64,000 bases of DNA, from NCBI RefSeq assembly GCF_050436995.1, contig NC_134769.1, forward strand, positions 1,426,001 through 1,490,000. Reading direction: 5' to 3'. This DNA is from Anticarsia gemmatalis (lineage: Eukaryota; Arthropoda; Insecta; Lepidoptera; Erebidae). The position numbers and the translations under genes were made by a program. The notes beneath the pieces are model-generated. The model was not told where the DNA came from and did not search any database. It saw nothing but the letters and a program-made list of their open reading frames with translations. Shown here one piece after another: positions 13,401 through 28,400 of the stretch; position 1 is the stretch's first letter; each line of letters opens with the position of its first letter.

Positions 13401-16400
13401 CAGTTGCCATATTATGGTTTTGTTTGAATATGCCCATTAAACATGTATGACACTACATAGACCGTTACATAGTTCTATCACGTTCTCAAAAACCCTGAAA
13501 TGTCACTTGTTATTTTTAAAATATCCTGAAGTTACTAATAAATGAATTTATTTTTATTTCAAAATCAAAATCAAAATCAAATCATTTATTCATTTCAAAT
13601 TCAAATTCAAATTCAAATCGTTTATTGCTTACTAAGTAACATACAAAAGGATCTTATATTAGGGTAGTGACAACTTAGTAACCTTTTTCAGGCATTGCAA
13701 TTTTTACAAGGTAGGGTAAGGTAAGTTATTAAAATTTTATCACTATGTCTAGATTATAGCTTCTACATAATAAACACACTACTTTAAATTTACATTGCTT
13801 AAATATTGTAAATGCAATTTTCATATTTTCCTATAACTTCTTATTTCATAAGCTTATTATAATTTTATGACTAACTTAAAACTATAGGTTTATTTTTATA
13901 TTGCTTGCAATATAATATACTACATTATAGTACAGTAGGTATACTATATACTATTTTATTTCTTATTACTATTGTATCTATGTAACAATTATATAGTTAT
14001 ATCTTTTATGTTTAATTTTCAGGTACACAGCATCAATTTTATAATTATATTTTTAATATATCATATTTATGTTGCTTACAATATAATATTCTACTAACTA
14101 CATTATAGTACAGTAGGTATACTATATATTATATTATTTTTTTATTACTATTGTATCTATGTAACAATTATACAGTAATTATATCTTATATGTTTAATTT
14201 TCAGGTACACAGCATCATTTTTTAAATTATATTTTTAATATATCATATTTGTGTTGCTTTCAATATAATGTACTTACTACTAACTTAATTTTAGTACAGT
14301 AGAAATACTATATACTATATTATTTCTTATTATTATTGTATCTATGTAACAATTATATAGTTATATCTTATATGTTTAATTTTCAGGTACACTGCATCAT
14401 TTTCTAAATTTTATTTTTACTTTATTATATTTCTCTTTCTTTTTCTCTATTTTTCTTCCTCAAAATATTCCTCTATACTATAAAAACATTTCTCTATTAG
14501 AAATAGTTTTAATTTTTTAGAAAATGGTCCTATTTTAGTTTCTTCTCTTATTTCTAATGGTAACTTATTATATATTTTTATAGCCATATAGCAAGGGCTT
14601 TGGTTAAGCATTTTTATTCTAGAGGGCGGTAGGTATAGCCGGTCTTTATGCCGGGTGTTTACATTATGTGTATCTTTTACTTTTGTAAAGTGTGTAATAT
14701 TTTTAAAGACAAATAAGCAAACATCTTGTATGTATATTGACGGTAGTGTAAGTAACTTGTGTTCTATAAAATAAGGTTTGCAGCTGGTTCTTTGATCTAT
14801 TTTAACTATTATTCTGATACATTTCTTTTGTAATACAAATAGTTCTTGCATGTTGACACTGTTTCCCCATAGCATTATTCCATATTTTAGCCAGGAATAA
14901 GCGTAAGCGTAGTAAGCCGATAATGCTGTTTTTAAATCTGTACTACGTTTTATTTGGAATAGGGCATATGTAAATCTGGATAGTTTAGCTTTTGTGTCTT
15001 CTATGTGAGCTTTCCAGTTTATATGTGTATCTATATGTATACCTAGTAATTTAAATGTGTCTACCTTTTCTAAGGGTATGTTATTAAATGTGGTGTCTAA
15101 TTCTAGGGGTTGTTTCTTATATGACCTAAATTCAATGATTTTGGTTTTGGTGTAATTAATTAAATTTAGGTCAAATATTGACACTTATGATAGTCGTTAC
15201 AATTACTGAATCTACCACTAGCTCGGAAAGGGGGTAGAGCCTTATGAGAAGAGCTAGCGAGAAACACACGGCCACTCTTTTCAATCGCCAAAAAGTTTTA
15301 CAATGTGGTTGATACAATAATTGATCATGCGAGGAGCTGCCAACAATCAGCGATATAGACTAAACGTCAATTAAGTTAAATGAACATAGCTAGGTTATTT
15401 ATTAGTCTCTGATCATACCGTATGTTGGGAGCACCTACTAGCATGTGATAATAAGAATATGGGCAGATTTAGATAGTTAAACACAATTCTTAAGATTTCT
15501 GATGTAACAAACAAAATATGGTTTCATTTTGATGTTGTTGTAAGGCTGCAAGTAATTATTATAGATATGAAACGAAGTTTATCTGCGGGAAACGATTTTC
15601 TATCTGATCTTCAAACATTATCCCGAGAGATAATAACTGCTGAGCAGAAATCATTCAAATTCTGAGACAGCGTCACCTGAAGTCTACCTTAAGATAATTC
15701 TTAGTAGCTACCTCAAAATTTCAGCACTTTACACCTGCCTCTAAACCCTAAAAGAGGCTTAAACCAAAAGATTCTTCTCAAAAGCACATCACTAACAAAC
15801 AAACATACAAAAAAATTACCATTAACACTGGCAATCCAGCTCGTTTCTCCCTCAAGAATTGGGTCAACACGTTACTGTCTGAGGGCACTCCAGCCGCCAG
15901 GTGGCGCTGTCGAGTGCAAGTGTCGCACTAATGGCACTCTTTGTGCTTTTCTTATTTTTAGTTTGTTTTACTTATTTTAATTAAATATTTGATGTTCTTT
16001 AAAGCTTTTTTAAGGATTATCCTTCGTATTTTTCAGGCATTTGTGACTGATTAAAAGTATTTAAAGCTTTTGACCTACGTCTGACAATAAAGGGATATGT
16101 GGGTACAGTCAGCTCCAAAAGTCGCATAACAACTTCATATTTTCAAAACCTCTGTGTTACCTAACTTTAGTCTTAATACCTTACTTGAATGCCATATTAT
16201 GATAAATATGATACTAATAGATATAAATTAGCATCTGTAGAGCATTCTTCTCCATTGTTCTAACTTAGTCATGAGTTTTATTGTAACAAATTATTAAACA
16301 AATAGTCGGAACGTGTGTAACATGGCTTTGAAAGAAAATAAAATGCTGATTGCTGCATTTAACACTCAATAATTCGATAATTTAATAAACTGTACGTAAA

Positions 16401-19400
16401 CACATTATATATTTTGTTTGCTATTTATTATTTTGTATTTAGTTATTTTGTTTAGTACACAATTATAAATGATATTCGCAAGGAGGGTTGCCAATTATCA
16501 CTCAATCGATAGTAAGAACGTCAGCCCAATGCCTCTTATACCACGTTTTTGAGAAAAAACTTTCTAACCCTACGTAAAGTGGGATAAAGACCAATAAAAG
16601 AACATTTGATTGTTACTTGCACTTTGAAGAACCATTTCGTCTTTACAATTTTCATCATCACTCACTTTACAAAAAAACATTATTCTTCTAAAAATTACAT
16701 TCTTTTAGTCATAAAATCCAGACTTTAACCTACATAACCTCACTGTTAACACACACGAGTTCACACGAGACACTTAAGTCCAGTCGCCTGGCTGCCAAAT
16801 TACTTGGCACTTAGACACAGGTCAAGGCACTATGGACACTAACTGCTAAAGTTAAAAAGGTTAGGTTTCTTTACGAGTTCTGTGGAGATATAAAATAGAA
16901 GAAAGTGTCATATTTTTAAGATCTCATTTATGGTGTTATTTAGTTAAGAGTTCTCTTTATTTAATACTAAAGGCGACCCACGACTTCGTCCGCGTGCAAA
17001 CCCTTTCCTTGTAAATCCCGATCCACCAGGAACGCCGGGATAAAAAAAAACTTATGTGTTAGTCTGGGTCTTCAGCGGTTCAGTAGTATTTGCGTGGAAG
17101 AGTAACAAACATCCATACATACATACATTCTCACAAACTTTCCCATTTTATAATATTAGTAGCATTTGTTTTATTGATAGTTAGTAGTTTTGATATAAAT
17201 TAATAAAAAATATTTACCTATTTACCATCAAATCAAGTATCATCAAAATGGTGTCTTCTCAAATCTTTGTCTAAAATATATTTTTGTTTGCCAAAAATAT
17301 GTCAAGACTCGTATTTGGCTTAAAATGTATTAAGTAAAGCATTTTTATATTGAAAGAAAACTTTCTCTAAATATTTTTTATTAGCAAAAAATCAACATTT
17401 TCTCAGAATTCTTTAACATATTATGCATAATGGAGAGCACTATATTGTGGCAAGCTAATAAACCAAGCCTTGGATTTATTTGACCTGCGCTAAGAATAGC
17501 CCCCTATTTGTTCCCGGGACCTTCGGGTAACATCGCCAGTGCTCGGAGGTACTCGGGGGTTCACGGCTAATGGGATAAGATGGCTGATTTATTTGTAATA
17601 CTTTGTGTGATTAGGTTTTCTTGCGTACTTTGAAAAACTTTCCTTTGGAAAATGGGTACTTTATGGCTTTTTCTAATCTTATATTATGAATAGCAGTATG
17701 CAATAGAGAACCTAATGCTTAGGTACTATCGAACCAACAGATTCATGACCCATTTTGCCGATAATTCGCTTGACACCGTCAAAACAGTAAGAATTTCGTC
17801 TCTATCGTCAAAGTTGCACTTAGGACATTTTAAACATGCATACGACTGTGTTATGATGTATCTACGACTACATACAACTTTGACCTTTGTTATTACAGTC
17901 TTCTTCTTATCTTCTTATCGTATGGTTAGTGGTCAACCTAGTGTCAAAGTTGTTCAAGCCGCCCGAAGGCCTTTGACATGGCTTAACGACTGTTATCGTA
18001 GTAGATAACAACCGGGACCGACTTTTAACGTGCCCTCCGAAGCACGGAGACGCCCAGTTCAAATACCACTATGCGGTCACCCATCTATGGAATGACCGCG
18101 CCAAGGGTTGCTTAACCCACAGATCGTTTACCGATCGGTGAGCGCAACTGGCTATGGGCGCATATTACAGTGCGTAGATACGTTTTCGATAAATCACTCT
18201 TAATTTGAATGTAGAATGTAAATAGTCTAAACTCTTTTCACTACGAAAAAACCTATTTGTGTCAAATATCAAATAGCACGTCATTTAGAAATCTGTGAAA
18301 CGATTAGGGTAACCATTACAGTCCTTGCCCATCATACAATGATTGCCAATGTTAAGGAATAATACTTTTATTTTAATTTCTAAAGTAACCAGTTCAAATT
18401 AATTGCGATATATGTCATTTTTAGAATATTGGTAACATCTTTAATTTATAGAACTCATGTCCGACGTTTGTGCGACAGGCGTGTAGTTCGAAAAGAAAAA
18501 GTAAAAGTTTGTTGCAATATTTGTTAAGGATAACACATTTGAATTAACAGTATTCGCTAGTATTTATGGTTTTTAAGTGTTTTATATTGAATTAGTATAA
18601 AGTTATTGAAACAAAGGACTGATGTTCTTTTAGAAAGAATATTTAAGTTGCGTTTATAATAGAGTCTATGTCAATGTTTTACTAAATAAAGACACTATTG
18701 ACCAAAATTGTGTATCAATTCCTTAACCGGGTAATAACTATGCTGGTTACCCTATATTATTTAATTTTTATAGTTACATTATTTCCTATAATGGCCGAAT
18801 AAACCATGCCCTGAGTGGGTATCGAACCCACTCCTGACGCGTCGCAGTCGTAACATCAACCCACTACGCCACGGAGCCTGTTGAAAACGGTAGCAAAGCA
18901 TTATTGTATTGGCGCACAAAGATTTGTCGCAATAATGACAGATAACAAATTCATTACCAAGGAAACGAAAGGTTCAAGCCAATTTCGACCTACGCGTATA
19001 TAGACGCGTTTTAGAAAATGAGCACATGGTGGGTCATGATTCAGTTTGTTCGATAGTACATTGCTATAGGCTGTGCCACAATGGCCACTTACCAAACTTC
19101 AGACATTACACGGGTACATTCTCATTTAAGAATTTCAAAAACCCTATAACTTTGCACGAATTGAAAATCAAACTACGATATCATGGTCAACATACTCTTA
19201 CGCAGATAGAGTACTAGCGGACCCGCGCAACTTCGCTTGCGTCACATAAGAGAGAATGAGACATAATTTTCCCCGTTTTTGTAACATTTTTTACTGATAA
19301 TCTGCTCCTATTGGTCGCAGCCTGATGATATATAGCCTATAGCCTTACTCAATAAATGGACTATCTAACACTGAAATGTTGTGCTGAAATTTAAACTGAA

Positions 19401-22400
19401 TTTTTCAAATCGGACCAGTGGTTCCTGAGATTAGCGCGTTCAAACAAACAAACAAACAAACTCTTCAGCTTTATAATATCAGTATAGATGTGACTTTGGA
19501 AGCCAGCATTCCCAGATTTCATTTCTGGCATGTTCAGAGAGCTTCTATGGAGAAATGTATGAAAATCTGATCAGCGCTTCTTGCGGGCACCTTAAGATCT
19601 ATTATTTACAGAACATTATAACTATCAAACTCTCGATAGTGATATTACCGACTGTAGAGAATCAGACTACACTTTTCACTTTAATTACGAGTATTCCTCC
19701 GCATACACCAACAAAATGAAATCATTAATAAGGTATCATAATTACAATTTATACTTTTTCTCTTAAGCTATGCATTCACAGTAATAGAAAACCTCCCCTT
19801 CTAACCGCATTTAATTTTTATCTTCCCTCACAAAGAGGGCGCATTATGAAAAGTAGGGAAGCTTTTAATCCTGTAACGCATTTATTCCTGGCTTCGCTGT
19901 TTAAATTTTATTTATGGTTTCAACCTGATCATTATGATTTAATTATTTTTGTTTTTTGTATAAAAATATCCCCAAATTCAACGAGAATGGAGTTTGTTGC
20001 AAGTAATCAATTTTTAAAAATAATTTGTGACTTTAATTGGAGTCCTGGGTTGATACCCGAGTTAACCCGAGGCTTCAGGCTAGTAAAACAAGAAATAATT
20101 ATGTGTTTGGTCAGGAAGACTGTATACATAGAAATGAAACCTTGCATACCGTGGAGTGCTATAAAACAGTTCTCAGGTAACTGATGCAGTCTCCAAGCCG
20201 CACTTGGCCAGAGTGGTAGACTCAAGGCCTAACCCTTCCCTCATACCGAGAGGAGAGTGCCCAACAGCGGGACCACGAGTACCGATGTGTGACTTCTATC
20301 TCTGTAGCAAATTTCATCAAAAACCGTTTAGTCGTTGATGCGTGATTGAGGAACATACATCCATCCATTCACAATTTTCGCATAATAATATAAGTAGCAT
20401 TTCTATGTCTCTCTGTATACTATCATAACTCACATGAAATCCTTCAAAATATACACCTGTGCCTACATAAATACAGGTGTAATGACATATAAGGTGCCTA
20501 AAATAAATAGATCATGAACATTTATCATATAAATAGTTAGAGAGCTCGACACGGTAGCGCCATCATTCATAGCGCGTCGATACATATCTTATTTGGTACT
20601 TTATTACATAACGTAGTATATATGGAGCGGTATATAAAATGTTTATAGCCTGCCTTATTATAACAATGGTTCGTGTGTAAATTATTTTGTTAATTAAGTC
20701 TTATGACCGAAGTAAAAGAGGCCGCGGTGGAACGACTCGTGCAACCAGAGTAAGTTGGCACAATCTAGGATTGGAAATGGATGGGTAGCCGCTTATAAAA
20801 AAAAAATTTTTTCTCACCACTTGAAGACGTCATTTAGTTTTTCATATACTACAGGTAGTCCCTGAAATATTTCAATATTTTTTTTATGAATATAAGTAAT
20901 TTGATTGGTATAGATAAATAATACGTTTATATTTCTTAACTGATTTGATCTAGGATAGGTTTGAACTAACAATCATAGTCTACTGCGCAGAGTGCAGTTA
21001 CTATCACATGCCGTTTTTATAGCTTACATATGGCTTTTATCAATCGGTACCATGATGAGTTCCAGTAAATAAACAGCATTTTATATCGATTAGTCCGTAG
21101 ATAGTTTTGAGATATACCCGTGCTTACAGGGCACGCTCAAACTGCTTAAGTTAAGTCATAAATCGCTTGAATAATTTTGAAATTACATAAAATCACGCCT
21201 TTCTCTCATAGGGGTAGACTAGAGAACCCGAATTAGTACGATCCTTACAAACTATGCTGGGCCAAAAAATGTAGAAGGATGAAGAATATAAAACCCTGGT
21301 AGATGACATTGCTTACTATGTTTAACTCAATTTTCACTATCTAACAAGGGTCAATCACCCCAAAAACCTTTCCAAAAATAATCTTCAATGTTACCAAACT
21401 TCTAGCATTATTTACACCGAAATCTTCCTAATAACATTACCTAAAAAGTTCCCGACTCATTACGTAAAAGTTCATACATTTATTAACGAAGTGGCCGGAG
21501 TAACCCAAAAGTTGGGAAGAACAATTTTTATTTAATTACTTGGAAGAAAATTGTTTTGTTTATTTATGAATGGGCTTGTTAGCTAATGGTTTCGGTGGGT
21601 ATCTCGAAATAGAAGTCATTTATCAATGAGTATTGATGGCTAAGCAGTTTGCCGAATAATTATAGTGGGTATAGTATGGTAGTAGTTTCGGTCAGGATAT
21701 TGTAACTGAAAACTTTGCCGATTTTCGTTTAAGAATGCGCATGTAAATAACAACAAAGAATTGTTATATTGATCAATATAAACTTTCATTGCGGATAAGA
21801 ATTTAAGATTTTTATGAAATAATAACTGTCTTAATGAAAATTCAACCAGTTTCTGTTCCATTATACAGGGCATGCATGCATGCGGCTTGATGCCGCATGG
21901 GCATGAGGGTGATCCACGAGATTCCCTATACTACTTAGATGCAAGTCTTCAAACTTAACATTGAATACTTGTTTTAAGATCATATTTAACAGATCAAATC
22001 AAATCTTTGTATTTTGTACAAATTACAGTATACCAAATTCGCATTCATTTTGCAAGTTATCGTATCTCTGGTATCTTCAGCGTAGATTGAAACCTTTCAA
22101 ACGTACAACTTAATCCTCAAATCCTTACATGTCTGTTCCCTGAAAACGTGTTTTTGGAAATTGGAATTCTGTGATTAACAACCTATCCTTTGGGGTCGTT
22201 GATACCAATTAATTTATGTAGATTGTATTACATATGTGTCACAGATAGAGGCACGTACATACATATATATGTATATCAGTTATGTATCGCAGATAGACGT
22301 AGTTATACATTATTAATAATTATTTGGGTACTTATTTGACTGTTGCCTTCGTCGTTCTCAATAACTTTTGTATTATATCTTATTTAATACGTTCATGTGA

Positions 22401-25400
22401 ATAATGTTTGGTAATATTGTCATAGCTTAAACATTTGAACACATTTCAATAAACAAACTTGCAATATTTTAAAGCGCTTAAATTCCACTTTTAGAGAAGG
22501 ATACCTACATAGTCTACAGCTTAACCCCTTTCCGAATTGGAACTAAAAAGGTACAGTTTCGGTATATATTTCATTAAGATTCTATGTAGATTGATTGGAG
22601 TTTAGAGTGTAAAATAAATATATCAAAAAGTATTGATCCGAGTACTTTGTATCCGTTGTTTGTATGTTTGTGAAAAGTCCCCGCGACACTAGAGCAATTT
22701 TAGTTCGGGAGTTGTCTTTTTAAAAAAGAAAAGAAAAGACCAATATAGATAATAACTACATACATTTATTTTTCCGTAACTCCTAGAACACCATATTATC
22801 ATACAAACATAATTTGCACTTGACCAACAATTAAACACTATAACACTAATATAACACCACACACTCAGTCAATATGTACTACATAACCACAGTAATAGGG
22901 CAAGGCAATTGGACACGCAATTCGGCTGTAATATAAACCTCTCGCAAAACTCGGTCACTGGTGGAATGAGTTGGACGTGGATATGCGGATAATTGGAGAA
23001 TTAACTGTACGTTTTAGGCTTCCTAGATATGCCCTAGGACAAGAATATCGAAACGTCGGGTGAACAAATAAGATATCCCAACTTTTAATTTTCAATCGCG
23101 TTTAAGACCCGTTGCTTTATAATACAAGCAATAAGAGTTTGCAAGGACAGTTAATAAACTACGTACTTGTATACATACAGATTAGATTAACAGTAATTTA
23201 GAACAGTTTTTGAAGGTATGCAAAATCCCCCATACTTGGCCAGCGTGGTGAACTCAAGGGCTAACCGCTGCTTCATTACGGGAAAAGACCCTTCCCCAGC
23301 AGCTGGACTTAAATGGGTTAAATATTTATTTATTTATAAAGATAAACCCTTAGTTCCTTCGTGACTAAAAAGAGTTAGAACAGCACCAAAATGATTTTTT
23401 ATTTCCTTAATCATCCCACTGCTGGCTGCTAAGTCCAACACGTTGGCCAAGTGCAGGTAAAGACTGTGGATTAAAAAACTCTTTTAAAGAACTCTAAATT
23501 ATATAAGATTTTATGTGCGATATTTGAACAAGAAGATTTTGTGTGTTACCTAGATGTTGAATCTTCGACCATATTCGTGGGAGGCAAACGCTAATACCAG
23601 TCTGCTGGTCTGCTGCTTTACTTGTACTGAGGAAATCACGCCCTTTTCTCATAGGATCAGGCAAAGACTATTGAATGCTACTTGCTACGATCCTTACAAA
23701 CTTCCACATCCATACATCTCGTCATACAGAACCGCCGGTTACGACTAAGTCCCCATTTATTCCATAAATGAACAACAATAATCATATTCTTTTACTAAAT
23801 AATACCGCTGAACTCCCAAACACATAGAAATAAATAAAAACGTCGTACATACACAGTACATAGGTACAGTCAGCTCCAAAAGTAGCTGATCATACTCAAT
23901 CTTTTGAAACCCTATATACTGAAGTGTGCACATTATTCCATGGGAAACACATTTGCCATTGATTGAAATGTTTAATTCTAACTCATTGTACCTGATTTTT
24001 ATCAGTTATTATCGAGGCGCCCATAGCCAGTTGCGCTCACGGATCGGCAAACGATCTGTGGGTTAAGCAACCGTTGGCACGGTCATTCCATAGATGGGTG
24101 ACCGCATAGTGGTTTTTGAGCTGGGCATCCCCGTGCTCCCGTGGTCCCGGCTGTTGTCTACTAAGATAACAGTCGTTAAGCCATGTCAAAGGCCTCTCGG
24201 GCGGCTTGAACAACTTTGACACTAGGTTGACCACTAACCATACGACAAACAAACAATCAGTTATTAAAGCTACGTAACACAGAAGTTTTGAAAATATGAA
24301 GTTTTTCAGCTACTTTGGAGCTGACTGTACCTACATAATAAGAGAAGGTTGTTATGTGTGTTATTACGTATACCTCGGTAGTGACGGAAACCCTCCATTT
24401 TATTGTTCTGTACAAATGATGACGTCACTAGGAAAGAAAGCGAGAGAGATAACGGATATTATGTTTTTTACTAGTTTTTTTTTTAATAATTATATTGTGA
24501 CGTAATACTTTAAATGAGTGTAGGTATAAGATAAGAGAATAGTGTAATAATCTTTTTCGTTAGGGTGTTACGACAAATTTATTAAAGTTGATTGATACAT
24601 TTAATTGTAATGTATATTGTCAGCACCTTTTCATATCGTAGTGTGTAATAATCGGGTAATAATGAAGTCTGTTCAATTTGTTAATGTTCCTTTAAGTATA
24701 AAACACCTTGTCAACACATTTTTTGGCCAATAGTTATCGGTTTAGAGACGGTAATATTAAAAATTTACTTAGTGAATTGTATTTGTGTCTTTATCCAATT
24801 TTGTTGATCGCGTCCCTAAAATCTGTTGTACGATTAATACAATTACTGCTTCTAAAAGTGTTTCTTTTTATGACGATATTTACATAGCGATTACTTCAGG
24901 AAAAAAAGGATCATATAGCAACATCCTTACCTAGTATTGATTTTGTAAGACTGGGTTAGTACTCAGTCTCTGTTAGTAGAGTTCAGAGTATCTGTTATTA
25001 CGGAATAGTTTCCGTAATAACAGATACTCTACTGCAAAGATCACGTGAAAATCTTTCCACTCAAATTCTCCAGTAACCCGGCACGGTATAGGCTCGGTAA
25101 TTTACTGCCTCAATTCGACCGCAATAACTAGGAGGTACACGATTCAGACATTTTTCCTTCGTCCCTACTACATGATTATGTAATGTATATAGTCGTATAA
25201 GAAGAACATTCTTCTAAGGAAAGAATTGAAACAGAGTGGTTAGGAGTATGTATGATTCTATACAAAGATGAAATAGTTGGACAAGGTAAATTATTGTCTT
25301 TCAACTAGTGATGAGCCCGAACGGGGATGCATACTGAGTGCCGTAATAAAAAAGTAGTTCCTTGTAACAATGGAGTGTACACGAAATCTTGAAATAAATG

Positions 25401-28400
25401 CTTAACTTGGGTCTACGCTAGAAGAGCCAAGCACGAACAGGTCACGGGCATAGCAAAAAATTCTATCAAAAGCGCGCTTGTCCGAGGATATCAGTTCACA
25501 CTACACGAATTTGTGCTCGATTCGTGCTCGAATCTTCTCGCGTGGACCCAATGATAGGCTACGCCTAATTCCAGACAAACACTGCAAATTTTGTGACAGG
25601 AAAACTGAGCAATGATAGGACCGTCTCGAGATTCAAACCCGGGAACTCTGTGTGAACAGATGATTTCAAACGATAAAAAACCACCAACAAGGAAGGCATT
25701 AATTTATCTAGTTAGTATATAGTAGTACATAGGTGTAATTATTTTGATTCAGATCGCTAGTACGTCGGACTGTCAGCCTGCAACTGCACTAACGAGTTCT
25801 GACCGCATTTTTATTACGAAACTACTATTACGTATATTTACATAATAGGAAACAATACACCTGGGTTTTTACATTATGGGTAGTTAGTTTATTATACCAA
25901 CTTACTTTAAATTAATATTATAATCGGGTCTTTTTGCCTGTTTTACAGAAAACTATTTTCTTGAAAAAAAATGTTTTAATAAAGGTGACATTAGTGTTAA
26001 AATCTGATAAATAGATTTAGATAGTATGTAATCATACCTTAATTCGCAGATAGATTTTTGCTAAGAAATAATCCAGTTCTTTAGGAATACAAATGCCTTT
26101 GGAAACCCAAACCCTTATGACCCACAGTCATATACACTGTAAGGTTACGAAAGCTAGTTTAATATCCATTTGATCTAAACGTAAAAAAGACAGGGTTGCT
26201 TATCGTCAAAACAACTTATCGGATTAGGATTTTATTCGACTGGGTGAGAAAGTTTGTCCCACAGAAGGATAATAACTACCATTTTTAATAATATACAACT
26301 AACCAAACTGCGAACATAATTCTACTAAGTAATAAATAACCGCTTATCTTTTATAAATCACACTTAAAAATATTAGTTTATGCTAATAAATTATTCACCG
26401 ATCACTTATCGAATGGTTCACATCACTATACATACCGATGACAGCTGTCAATCTCAACTGTCAATATGACGTCACGCTTGTCAAGTTTTAAATTCGGATT
26501 ATTAGTTCGGAGTTAATGTTGCGCTATCGGTATCTAAGTATTAAAATTATAAAGTAAAATATTGTTATTAATGATATGCATCGTTTGAATATAAATTGAT
26601 GAAAATTCGTAGTTAGCAAGATAATTTTCATATATAAGGGGTACAGTGGGTATTTAATGGGAATGCATAGGTGCATTCCCATTAATTCAAATTCATAATA
26701 TCCTTTATTTCGCAAACTTCATTCAAAGTATTTGAATTAGTCGTATATTGTTTTTTTTTTCATAAATAATACATTAAGATTATGACTCCTTTTATTTGGC
26801 TTGCCTTCAAAGTGCAAAGACGCAAAAATATAATATTATTCAAACGGAATCCAATCCAAATCAACCACTCAAAATGATTAAGTTACTCAACCTAGCACAA
26901 ACTGCAGTTAAGCCTTTCAATATTTCAAACAGATCGATAGTCTAACCTTAGATTACCGGTATTTTTCCGCTAATCCAGCCGAGAAGGTCACGTCACTAGC
27001 AGTATTAGAAACGAATCGAAACTTTACGGTTATTATTGGCTAATAAACGCTTCGGCTAGACATTTTTACAGCTATTTCTGAATAACTATAAACAGTTTCT
27101 ATTTTCTTAGAAAGAGTTGTAGAATATACCATAATTTTTAGTTATGGTTTTACTAGTTTATTTAATTCAAATGTTAAAACGTCTCGGATTCGATTCCCAT
27201 GTCAGGCAAAGTACTTTCGGTCTTTTCAATAAAAAAAAATATTTCTTAATAGTTGCCTGGAGATTAATTGCGTGCCCGGTATATGGTAATAAGCTCGCCC
27301 CCGTATTATGTGGGACTAACATTTCTAATGGTGAAATATAGGTGTATTTCATACAACCTCTACCTACATGTATGTATAAAGTATGTATACATTATATTAT
27401 GTATGTACATATGTATTGGAATCTCTGCCAAGACATATATTATAAGGTATCGTTCTCCGAGCTAAAATCAAAGAATCCCTTAAATTAGAACAATTTAGTA
27501 TCTAGTGGTTCTCCATTTTTCCCATTTTTAGGCGTGCAGCTTGCAGTTTTGTTAAAATTACGACAATTTCTTCGTTAAAATTAAACTTGCTTCTCTTAGC
27601 CATACTTTTCCTTGAAAGTTTCAAAATGGTCTGCAATTTATAGAACGTGCCTCTAAAAGTCTACAGCATGACGCCAAATGCGAAGTAAAAACTAATTCAC
27701 GATGTTTTCACATCTGGAACTATTCCAAACTGCTCCAGAACGGGTCTGGATAAAAATTAGGTTAGGTCGTTCATTGTGCTCATATTAGAGTCGGTTTTTG
27801 TCTACAATTTAATTTGGTTGGCGAAGAAAGTTAATGAAATGTTAAGAAAAAATGATTTGAGTTATTTTATTAAGTAGGTTTCAATCGATATTGTTGCAAA
27901 ATATATAGTTTAAATATAACAACGACAAAGCTCCCTTATTAGTTTACTTACATACAATAATACATGCGATATTCACTACCCAACATATGTATAATCTATT
28001 TATTTGCTTATGGTCAAATTCTATGCTAAATTTATTTTCTTTTGACGATTATTCCCTACTGCATTCCTACAATGTATGTACAGTCAGCTCCAAAAGTAGC
28101 AGATCATACTCAATCTTTTGAAACCCTATATACTGAAGTGTGCACATTATTCTATGGAAAAGAAATTTGCCATTGATTGAAATGTTTAATTCTAACTCAG
28201 TCTAACTGATTTTGATCAGTTATTTATTAAAGTTACGTAACACAGAGATTTTGAAAATATGAAGTTGTTCAGCTACTTTTAGAGCTGACTGTACGTGGTA
28301 CATTTGCCGAAACATACTATGACTAATGACCTCAATTCAACTTTTATCTTTTTTCTCTTTTCTATCTATCCAATCCTCTCCATCCATCCATCCTTCATTT

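Noticed and set aside
19846..20184. 112-codon plus-strand frame
   Set aside because: Phe/Ile/Lys-rich as expected of AT-rich non-coding DNA, no motif, and it runs up to a LINE-tail repeat.
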